Source: an uncultured Planctomycetaceae bacterium
Lineage (GTDB): Bacteria > Planctomycetota > Planctomycetia > Planctomycetales > Planctomycetaceae
NCBI GenBank assembly: GCA_937952455.1
Contig: CALFYU010000355.1
Coordinates: 1 to 10,625 of the forward strand
Length of the DNA: 10,625 nucleotides
Reading direction: 5' to 3'
Made by a program: the position numbers and the translations under genes
Notes under the pieces: generated by a model
Databases searched by the model: none
The model's input: only the letters and a program-made list of their open reading frames with translations
What the model was told of the DNA's origin: nothing
Shown: one piece after another, positions 1-5,531 of the stretch
How the letters are laid out: each line of letters starts with the position of its first letter
How positions within the stretch are numbered: position 1 is the first letter of the stretch

Positions 1-721
1 CTCCCGTGGCGATGGGAATGCCGATCTTCTTGCGCAAGTCGCCCATCGCTTCGATGTTCTCCGGACGAAGCGGTTCTTCGAAGAACATCGGCCGATATGG
101 TTTGACGACCTCCGCCATTTCGTAGGCTCGAAATGGCTCGAACAACTGGGCGTGGGGGTCAAGCCCGATGTCGACCTCGTCGCCGACCGCCTTGCGAACC
201 GCCTCCATTCGTCGCCCGGTTTCGCGGAGAACGTTGCCCCACGGCATTTTAGCGCTGCCGGGCGGCTGCGGACCCATCTTGACCGCGGTAAATCCTTCCT
301 GTTCGACCGCCTTGCGGGCGTCGTCCGCCGCTTGTTGCGGTGTGCTGCCGCCGATGCCGCGATAGACGCGGATTTTGTCGCGGCACCGTCCGCCGATCAA
401 CTGATAGACGGGGACGCCGTGGATCTTTCCCTTGAGATCCCACAGAGCGGTTTCGATTCCGCTGATGGCGGCGTTGACCATCGATCCACCGGGAAATCGC
501 GAACCGTTGTACATCAACCGCCACAGGTGCTCGATCCGCGTGGGATCCTCGCCAATGATCCAGTCGGCGAAATATTTGACCGTTTGCTCGACCGCTTCGT
601 CGGGGCCGACGCGATAGGCCTCTCCGGTACCGTGCAAGTGTTCATCGGTGTGGATTTTGATGAACACATGATTGCCATCGCCGAGATTGACGCCGAACGT
701 TTCGACTTCTGTGATCTTCAC
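1..721 (-). CDS. Enolase-superfamily dehydratase (mandelate racemase / galactonate dehydratase-like), C-terminus cut off by window
   Basis: Reading the minus strand from a GTG at 721 gives 240 residues in one open frame to the window edge; the family is usually about 350-400 residues, so roughly the last third is missing. The start VKITEVETFGV is typical of the family, and a GGGAG motif lies a few bases upstream. Residues 1 to about 125 form the capping domain; the barrel follows. Visible family residues are Lys148 (AVKMG, barrel strand 2), Asp188 and His190 (GLDPH) and Glu215 (MFFEEPL). The fragment stops at IPIATG, just before the expected third metal-binding Glu. Known: these enzymes abstract a proton alpha to a carboxylate using Mg2+. 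A His two residues after the first metal-binding Asp resembles acid-sugar dehydratases of the D-galactonate type. Inference: cytoplasmic sugar-acid dehydratase; exact substrate unknown, and mandelate racemase-like alternatives remain open. Confidence 0.93.
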   Translation of the reverse strand, partial: MKITEVETFGVNLGDGNHVFIKIHTDEHLHGTGEAYRVGPDEAVEQTVKYFADWIIGEDPTRIEHLWRLMYNGSRFPGGSMVNAAISGIETALWDLKGKIHGVPVYQLIGGRCRDKIRVYRGIGGSTPQQAADDARKAVEQEGFTAVKMGPQPPGSAKMPWGNVLRETGRRMEAVRKAVGDEVDIGLDPHAQLFEPFRAYEMAEVVKPYRPMFFEEPLRPENIEAMGDLRKKIGIPIATG

Positions 722-864
722 GATCCGCTCCCGATTGTGCACACAACGACCGCTTGGAATCTCTCGCGATCATTGTAACGCGCAAACGGATGAAATGCCC
801 GGCGCGATGAATCTTCGGCGCAATAGTACGGGCGTGGGGAATCGGGCGGCAACCACTAGTGAAT

Positions 865-880
865 ATCGGCCACCGCCGAT
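865..880 (-). terminator. Short hairpin downstream of the PEP-CTERM gene
   Basis: A perfect 6-bp inverted repeat (ATCGGC, loop CACC, GCCGAT) begins about 20 bases past the stop codon of the 901-1650 gene. There is no U-tract after it on the minus strand, so it may be a weak terminator or 3'-end stabiliser, or chance. The rest of the gap (722-900) shows no gene. Confidence 0.25.
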
Positions 881-900
881 TCACCCCCACCCCGCCTGAA

Positions 901-1650
901 TTATCGACGCCGCGTGCGCCACACGAATCCCCCCAAGGCCGTACCGCCGATGAGCGCCAAGAGAAACGACGAGGGCTCCGGATTGGTGAAGTCGGGTGCG
1001 GCAACCATCCCGGACAATGACGCATGAGCCCAGTCCATCGAGTTGCTCTGCGCTGCATAGGCGCCGAACAATTCATGAGTCAATCCGGCCTGCTGGAAGA
1101 GTGTCGTCAGCCGCGTGCCGGCAAAAGCACTGCCGGGCGTGTACCATCCGGTGCGGTTGTCGACGTCGATGCGAAATGAGAACGTTTCACCGGGATCGAA
1201 GTCCGTAAACTCCAGCGAGATTTGTCGGGAGCCTTCAGCACCCCCGCGGAAACCTACGAAGCCGGTTTGGGCGGCGGAGAGGCTGTCTGCGACAAAGGGG
1301 GATGAACCAGCCCCGTAGACATGGAAAAACGCATTCATATCCGAAGAACTGGTGTCGATCACCGCTCGGAAGAGGTTCGCGTCGAGCTGCGAAACGTTGG
1401 TGATCGTAAACGCGTCGCCGTTGGTGGAGAGGCCGAGTTCGTGAAAACTCGCGCCGGCCGCAATCCGCATCAAGCCGGATTCCGCCCGCGCCTCGCGTTG
1501 GGCAAAGCAATAGCAACTGAGCGATAAGGCAATCGCGATGGCCGTGTTCACGGCACGTCGAGAAGTGTAATTGCCGCCGAGCGGCGTCTGTCGCGATTGG
1601 ATGGGAGTGGATAGGGAAAATGATCTCTGCGCATGGCCCGCATTTCTCAT
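901..1650 (-). CDS. Exported PEP-CTERM sorting-domain protein, function unknown
   Basis: The product is 249 residues. After a long basic N-region (1-33) comes a hydrophobic stretch (about 34-50) ending in a likely signal-peptidase site after ARA at residue 56. The middle (57-220) is rich in Ser, Thr, Gly, Asp and Phe, looks like a beta-rich secreted domain, and matches no family I recognise. The C-terminus is a textbook PEP-CTERM signal: Pro224-Glu225-Pro226, a hydrophobic helix (about 229-243), then a basic RTRRR end. Known: such proteins are exported, then processed by an exosortase and delivered to the envelope or exopolysaccharide. Start: ATG at 1650 has only a weak AAGG 13 bases upstream; a GTG at codon 34 would leave a more normal signal-peptide length and is a fair alternative. 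The gene lies 179 bases upstream of the dehydratase on the same strand, so co-transcription is possible but not shown. No exosortase gene is in the window. Confidence 0.85.
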   Translation of the reverse strand: MRNAGHAQRSFSLSTPIQSRQTPLGGNYTSRRAVNTAIAIALSLSCYCFAQREARAESGLMRIAAGASFHELGLSTNGDAFTITNVSQLDANLFRAVIDTSSSDMNAFFHVYGAGSSPFVADSLSAAQTGFVGFRGGAEGSRQISLEFTDFDPGETFSFRIDVDNRTGWYTPGSAFAGTRLTTLFQQAGLTHELFGAYAAQSNSMDWAHASLSGMVAAPDFTNPEPSSFLLALIGGTALGGFVWRTRRR

Positions 1651-1777
1651 TTTAGTTCGATTACCTTGCTAGATTGTCGTCAGATTCGTTTCCGTACGTA
1701 ATCCTCCTGTGGATTTGAGAATAAAGAGTCAACCGTCCTAATGTTGGCCCGCCACGCCATTCCCCAAGGGACAATTC

Positions 1778-1837
1778 GTCCGGGTTTGTCCGGGTTTGTC
1801 CGAATCGGACAGGGCGTTGGAACGCCCAAGGAACCCG
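1778..1837. repeat. Tandem 10-mers followed by two hairpins
   Basis: GTCCGGGTTT occurs twice in tandem (1778-1787, 1788-1797). It runs directly into the palindrome GTCCGA-A-TCGGAC (1798-1810) and then a second hairpin, GGGCGT-TGGA-ACGCCC (1812-1827). CGGGTT in the second tandem unit can also pair with AACCCG at 1832-1837, enclosing both hairpins. Further out, TTCCCCAA (1760-1767) is the inverse of TTGGGGAA (1853-1860). The nested symmetry suggests a folded RNA, a small mobile repeat or a protein-binding region. I do not recognise it as a named family. Confidence 0.5.
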
Positions 1838-2006
1838 AAAACTCGTCGTTGATTGGGGAAATGGACTAGGCTAAAGCTTAGCAATCGTCAGGATCGTTAT
1901 CAAAGAAATTCTGGGCGTTTTCGGTCGATTCCTCAAATTCGGCCCGCAGCAAATTCGCCGGCAACGAGAAGCTTCCGCGTCTGTTTGCCACGGCCAGTGA
2001 GCGTAG

Positions 2007-2044
2007 GTGCCGGTGGGTCTGACAGTACATCCCGACACCGGCAC
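2007..2044. repeat. 9-bp perfect inverted repeat with 20-base loop
   Basis: GTGCCGGTG (2007-2015) and its exact inverse CACCGGCAC (2036-2044) flank a 20-base loop. It is in a gene-free region and far from any upstream stop codon, so it does not look like the terminator of a visible gene. It could be a dispersed palindromic repeat, a small RNA hairpin or the remnant of a mobile element. Confidence 0.45.
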
Positions 2045-2406
2045 AAATCAATCAACAAGTTCCTAACAGCAACCGGGTCCTGTCGTTCGCGTTGCTGCCG
2101 ATGTCGCCGGGCCAATTCGGGTAAGTTTGCAGTGTGTACGCCGCTGGAATTTTTCACTCTGTGAATTTGATCCGCAACGACGCTGGCAAACCGAGAAGGC
2201 CGTCGATAGGATCGCTGATTCGCCCCAGCCTGCGCCAATGAGATCCGTCATATGCGGCGAAGCGGGCGAACAGAATCTTTCAAAGAATTGCAATCCAAGT
2301 AGTTTCAAAACCCTCTGGTGCGTCACGCAGACGCTTGCATGCGAGTTTCTCGATTCAAGCACAACTGGGTTTTGAAGCTGGCTCTAGCGACCTTGGCGGG
2401 AATCCT

Positions 2407-3231
2407 ATGAATAGCAAAAAGAAGTCCGCGAATGCCAACGTGTCTGAAAGCGAAGAAGTGTTGGTCGAAACAGCGCAGCAGGCGGTGAACCAATGTCGCT
2501 GGGTCGTGGGGGAATGCGCGGCCAAGTGGACAACCAAATATGCGCGCGGTCGGACGGACGCTGATTTTGCATTGATGATCGGCCTCACCGGCGATCAAGT
2601 GTTCCAGCGTCGGCGCGTGTGGGAGACATTTGCCGACGTCTACGAATCATACTCGAAGCTGAAGTGGTCGCACTTCTATTCGGCAATCAACTGGGATGAC
2701 GCCGCCGAGTGCTTGCAGTGGGCCGAAGAGACCGAAGCGACCGTCGCGGAAATGAAAGCCTGGCGGCGGGCCATGCACGGCGAAGACCTGACGACCGACG
2801 CGGACGAAGCCGAACCGGCGGTAGCCTTCATTCCCAACGAGACGACAGCGGTCGTCGATCCGGACGATTTCGGCGGCGAGGCAGGCGGGTCGCGTTCGGG
2901 CGGCAACGGGACGCGGGATCGTAAGCAAGAGGCCGGTACCCCTACGGCCGCCGCGCGTCAAAAGGAGGATCCTGGCGGAGAATATTCGCCGTTTCGCAGC
3001 GGAGCCATGACCCCGCCGGCGAAAGGCCAAGGAGGCGAGACCGCGGTGGCCAGCCCTGCAGCGCCGCCCGTTGCGCAGGTCGTCAAACGGACGACGAAGG
3101 CCCTACAGCGGTTTGAAGCGGCTATTACGCCGGAGTTTGTGAAGGAGTTCCGCAAACTCCCCGAACAGTCGCAGAGCCAATTCATCAAGGCCGTGAGCGA
3201 TTTGAGCTCCAAGGTCGCGGAGTTGTTGTAG
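2407..3231 (+). CDS. Conserved hypothetical protein with possible DNA-binding N-terminal region
   Basis: Starting at ATG 2407 the product is 274 residues. The frame extends upstream to an ATG at 2335, but the added stretch looks non-coding and 2407 begins a typical polar start (MNSKKKSAN); only a weak GGCGGG precedes it. Residues about 17-130 are rich in Trp, Arg and acids. They include a helix-turn-helix-like stretch (TDADFALMIGLTGDQVFQRR) and then KWSHFYSAINWDDAAECL plus TVAEMKAWRRA. The latter resembles the SWSHY...SVxEL segment seen in some ParB-like and DUF1016-type proteins; that likeness is my reading, not a search result. Residues about 135-235 are low-complexity, rich in Gly, Pro, Ala and Glu, and probably disordered. 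The last 40 residues (ITPEFVKEFRKLP to the end) form a likely helical domain. No enzyme motif is visible, and the function is unknown. It is 293 bases upstream of amtB and probably separately transcribed. Confidence 0.85.
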   Translation: MNSKKKSANANVSESEEVLVETAQQAVNQCRWVVGECAAKWTTKYARGRTDADFALMIGLTGDQVFQRRRVWETFADVYESYSKLKWSHFYSAINWDDAAECLQWAEETEATVAEMKAWRRAMHGEDLTTDADEAEPAVAFIPNETTAVVDPDDFGGEAGGSRSGGNGTRDRKQEAGTPTAAARQKEDPGGEYSPFRSGAMTPPAKGQGGETAVASPAAPPVAQVVKRTTKALQRFEAAITPEFVKEFRKLPEQSQSQFIKAVSDLSSKVAELL

Positions 3232-3301
3232 CGCAATACGGTCCCGTCGTTACGCGTTTGCTATCTGGTCCAAGCACAAGCCCTCAATGTTTTTTTCGGC
3301 G

Positions 3302-3318
3302 TTGGATCACAATTTGCT
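3302..3318 (+). promoter_or_regulatory. Candidate sigma-54 promoter for amtB-glnB-glnD
   Basis: TTGG at 3302-3305 and TTGCT at 3314-3318 place the GG and GC dinucleotides exactly 10 bases apart, the invariant spacing of -24/-12 promoters; the -24 box lacks the usual CA after GG. Transcription would start near 3329, giving an untranslated leader of about 195 bases. Sigma-54 control of amtB and P-II genes is well established in other bacteria, which raises the plausibility. No clear NtrC-type site was found upstream. A sigma-70-like TATTAT at 3342-3347 is an alternative but lacks a good -35 box. Confidence 0.5.
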
Positions 3319-3377
3319 TTTCGGCTATTCCCGGTTATTTCTATTATCGCCCATCACGACGCAAACCCGTCGACAAG

Positions 3378-3473
3378 ATTCCCGGCGGAGAAGGCGACTG
3401 ACGGTGTGAGCCGCGGGAATAGATGAGCCCCCTACATCAGTTCCTCGCCAGCGGGAAACGCCGCACCGGCGAG
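3378..3473 (+). promoter_or_regulatory. Structured 5' leader of amtB
   Basis: Consecutive inverted repeats lie between the putative start of transcription and amtB. The first pairs 3378-3388 with 3411-3420 (ATTCCCG and CGG with CCG and CGGGAAT, one bulged G, 22-base loop). A small GATG/CATC pair (3422-3425 with 3435-3438) follows. The third pairs CTCGCC 3444-3449 with GGCGAG 3468-3473, with an inner GCGG/CCGC stem (3451-3454 with 3461-3464). About 50 bases remain before the start codon. The arrangement resembles a regulatory leader; it does not match the glutamine riboswitch or other families I can recall. Confidence 0.4.
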
Positions 3474-3524
3474 TGCGCTCAACGTCTCAACTCATTACAA
3501 TAACGGCGGTTAAGGAGAGAGAGC

Positions 3525-4916
3525 ATGCTGTGGATGAGAAGAATTGCCTGTCTGTCGGCGGTGTTATTTTTGGTGACAGCCAACATCGCCGGAGCGGAGG
3601 AACCTGTCGAGGATCTCAAGCAACCGGAGGAGATTGCGTCAACAACGCAAAGCGAATTCAGTGCGGCCGACACGGCGTGGATGCTCGTTTCTTCAGCACT
3701 TGTGCTCATGATGTCGGCACCGGGACTGGCCCTTTTCTACGGCGGACTGGTACGCAAGAAGAATATTCTCGGCGTGATGATGCAGTGCTTTTTCCTGATG
3801 GGAATCATGTCCATCGTCTGGGCGCTGTGGGGTTATAGCCTCGCGTTCGGCGAAGATGCACCCGGATTGGGGAAATTCATCGGCGGAGCTGACTATCTCT
3901 TTCTCAACGGGGTGATGCCCCATATGGAGGGGGACACTGCGACAGTTCCCATGGAAGGGAGCATCCCTAAATCCATTCACATGGTGTTTCAGTTGATGTT
4001 CTTCATCATTACGCCGGCACTGATCGCGGGGGCTTATGCTGAGCGGATGAAGTTCAGCGCGATGGTCCTGTTCTCGGTGTTATGGGGGACGCTCATCTAC
4101 TGTCCGATCGCACACTGGGTGTGGGGTCCCGGCGGCTGGCTGTTGGAAGGGGACTTTGCGGCGTTAGACTTCGCTGGCGGGACAGTGGTGCACATTAGCT
4201 CCGGCGTCTCGGCGCTATTGATTTCGATCGTGTTGGGCAAGCGGATTGGCTATGGCGATACACCCATGCCGCCGCACAATTTGACGTACACGTGCATCGG
4301 CGCCGCCTTGTTGTGGGTCGGCTGGTTCGGATTCAACGCGGGAAGCGCGCTGGGCGCCAATGAAGCGGCGGCCAATGCGTTTGTGGCAACACATCTGGCA
4401 GCCGCCGCCGGCGTGGTCGCGTGGGCCGGGGCGGAATGGGTGTTTCGCGGGAAACCGTCGATGCTGGGTGCCTGTTCCGGTGCGGTGGCGGGATTGGTCT
4501 GCATTACCCCCGCTTGCGGGGCGGTCAATCCGCTGCACGGGATCATTTTGGGCCTGTGCGCAGGATTCCTGTGTTATTTTGCCTGTTCGACGATCAAGTC
4601 AAAATTCGGCTACGACGACTCACTGGACGCGTTCGGCGTACATGGCGTGGGGGGAACCCTGGGAGCCTTGCTGACCGGCGTGTTTTGTACGACAGCGGTC
4701 TCAGGAATCGCGGAGGGAGGACTCCTGGATGGCAATGTCACCTTGTTTCGCAATCAAGTCATCGGTGTCGTCGCCTCGGCAGCGATGGCGTTGGTCGGCA
4801 CGTTTATTCTGATCAAGATTTTGGATGTCACGATTGGCCTGCGGGTCACGGACGAAGAGGAGATTCGCGGCCTCGATATCACGCAGCACGGCGAGGAGGG
4901 GTATATTTTCCTGTAG
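3525..4916 (+). CDS. amtB: Ammonium transporter AmtB
   Basis: The 463-residue product is a full-length Amt/MEP/Rh-family channel that conducts ammonium across the inner membrane as part of nitrogen uptake. The start ATG has an excellent AAGGAG (3512-3517) seven bases away. A signal peptide (residues 1-24, ending IAGA) is followed by a periplasmic segment and about eleven membrane helices. Functional residues line up with E. coli AmtB at identical spacing: the twin pore histidines His223 and His373 (E. coli 168 and 318), Asp215 (160), and the phenylalanine gate Phe159 and Phe270 (107 and 215). Signatures include DTAWMLVSSALVLMM, ALFYGGLVR, FGFNAGSALGAN and DAFGVHGVGG. The cytoplasmic tail keeps the EEIRGLDITQHGEEGY motif that contacts P-II proteins, matching the P-II gene directly downstream. 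No key residue is missing. Confidence 0.98.
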   Translation: MLWMRRIACLSAVLFLVTANIAGAEEPVEDLKQPEEIASTTQSEFSAADTAWMLVSSALVLMMSAPGLALFYGGLVRKKNILGVMMQCFFLMGIMSIVWALWGYSLAFGEDAPGLGKFIGGADYLFLNGVMPHMEGDTATVPMEGSIPKSIHMVFQLMFFIITPALIAGAYAERMKFSAMVLFSVLWGTLIYCPIAHWVWGPGGWLLEGDFAALDFAGGTVVHISSGVSALLISIVLGKRIGYGDTPMPPHNLTYTCIGAALLWVGWFGFNAGSALGANEAAANAFVATHLAAAAGVVAWAGAEWVFRGKPSMLGACSGAVAGLVCITPACGAVNPLHGIILGLCAGFLCYFACSTIKSKFGYDDSLDAFGVHGVGGTLGALLTGVFCTTAVSGIAEGGLLDGNVTLFRNQVIGVVASAAMALVGTFILIKILDVTIGLRVTDEEEIRGLDITQHGEEGYIFL

Positions 4917-4949
4917 GTCGTATTAGTCGTTTTTAGGAAGCCCGCTATC

Positions 4950-4968
4950 CCCCCGGCGGAGCCGGGGG
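4950..4968 (+). terminator. GC-rich hairpin between amtB and glnB
   Basis: An 8-bp perfect stem, CCCCCGGC / GCCGGGGG, closes a GGA loop 33 bases after the amtB stop. No U-tract follows immediately; the nearest T-run (4995-4999) is about 26 bases on. It may be a partial terminator or an RNA-processing or stabilising element that makes amtB and glnB levels differ, or a dispersed GC palindrome. Confidence 0.45.
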
Positions 4969-5022
4969 CTGTGGGAGCCTGGTACGGGTTTATGTTTTTC
5001 ATTCGCCTATGCTCCCGGCGGG

Positions 5023-5041
5023 GTGCAACGTATAATTGCAC
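5023..5041 (+). promoter_or_regulatory. Palindrome overlapping a TATAAT box upstream of glnB
   Basis: GTGCAA (5023-5028) and TTGCAC (5036-5041) form a perfect 6-bp inverted repeat with a 7-base spacer, the layout of a dimeric repressor or activator site. A perfect -10 hexamer, TATAAT (5031-5036), lies inside it. No convincing -35 hexamer sits 16-18 bases upstream, so a promoter here would be weak or activator-dependent. It is 53 bases before the glnB start, consistent with separate control of glnB and glnD. Confidence 0.4.
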
Positions 5042-5094
5042 AGTTCACTTGTGAAACATACGAAATACTCCGCCGGAGCGAAGAGGAACACATC

Positions 5095-5433
5095 ATGAAG
5101 AAACTCGAGGCGGTCATCCGCCATTACAAATTGGAAGACGTCAAGAACGCGCTCAATGAAGTCGGAATTCAAGGCATGACCGTTTCGGAAGTCCGAGGGT
5201 TCGGACGCCAGCGGGGCCACAAGGAGATGTATCGCGGCGCCGAATATACGGTGGACTTCTTGCCAAAGGCCAAGGTGGAAGTGGTCGTGCCGGACGACAC
5301 GTGCCAGTTGGCGATCGATACGATCATGAACGTCGCTCGTACGGGGCAAATCGGAGACGGCAAGATCTTCGTCACCGATCTCGCCGAAACCATCCGCATT
5401 CGGACGGGGGAAACCGGCGAAGAGGCGATTTGA
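5095..5433 (+). CDS. glnB: Nitrogen regulatory protein P-II (GlnB/GlnK family)
   Basis: The product is 112 residues, exactly the usual P-II length, from ATG 5095 with a GAGG eight bases upstream; an in-frame ATG at 5023 would add an unconserved tail and is rejected. Known: trimeric P-II binds ATP/ADP and 2-oxoglutarate and controls AmtB and nitrogen-assimilation enzymes in the cytoplasm. The T-loop (37-55) keeps Tyr46 and Tyr51 (YRGAEYTVDFLP); Tyr51 is the residue uridylylated by GlnD, whose gene follows. The nucleotide-binding B-loop TGQIGDGK (83-90) and the C-loop Arg101 and Arg103 (IRIRTGE) are intact, as is Lys58. Linkage to amtB would favour the name glnK, but sequence alone does not separate the two paralogue types. 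It lies 178 bases after amtB, with a hairpin and a palindromic site between. Confidence 0.97.
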   Translation: MKKLEAVIRHYKLEDVKNALNEVGIQGMTVSEVRGFGRQRGHKEMYRGAEYTVDFLPKAKVEVVVPDDTCQLAIDTIMNVARTGQIGDGKIFVTDLAETIRIRTGETGEEAI

Positions 5434-5531
5434 GCCATTCAGCCATACGCCGCGAGAACGATCGGGCTGATGTGTGTCCGATGTGAAAAGTGGGGACTGC
5501 AGACGCAGGTCTGGTCGGAATCCGAGCAATT

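Larger units (their letters stand above)
1651..2406. other. Gene-free stretch of about 750 bases
   Basis: No credible gene was found here. Open frames up to about 100 codons exist on both strands (for example 1853-2164 plus, 1933-2238 minus), but their translations are Arg/Ser/Cys-rich, overlap one another and lack ribosome-binding sites. The stretch separates the divergent PEP-CTERM gene and the 2407 gene, so it must hold promoters for both; I could not place a good -35/-10 pair. It contains the repeat cluster at 1778-1837 and the hairpin at 2007-2044, listed separately, plus a short hairpin at 2153-2165 (TTCAC/GTGAA). Confidence 0.6.

Noticed and set aside
772..777. TACAAT box (minus strand) 44 or more bases before the dehydratase start
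   Set aside because: No -35-like hexamer lies at 16-18 bases and there is no extended -10; too weak to list as a promoter.
152..778. 208-codon plus-strand frame over the dehydratase gene
   Set aside because: It is antisense to a frame with clear enolase-superfamily motifs, and its translation shows no family features.
1703..1708. Perfect AGGAGG on the minus strand upstream of the PEP-CTERM gene
   Set aside because: No ATG, GTG or TTG lies at a usable distance, and the downstream frames stop quickly, so it is not a ribosome-binding site for a visible gene.
1778..1810. Possible CRISPR-like repeat
   Set aside because: The tandem units are 10 bases with no spacers between them, so this is not a CRISPR array.
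1853..2238. Overlapping frames of about 100 codons on both strands in the gene-free region
   Set aside because: They are Arg-rich, mutually overlapping, lack ribosome-binding sites and do not resemble any family; most likely chance in GC-rich DNA.
3378..3473. Glutamine riboswitch (glnA motif) or cobalamin riboswitch in the amtB leader
   Set aside because: The conserved sequence blocks of those families as I know them are not present; only generic hairpins are visible.
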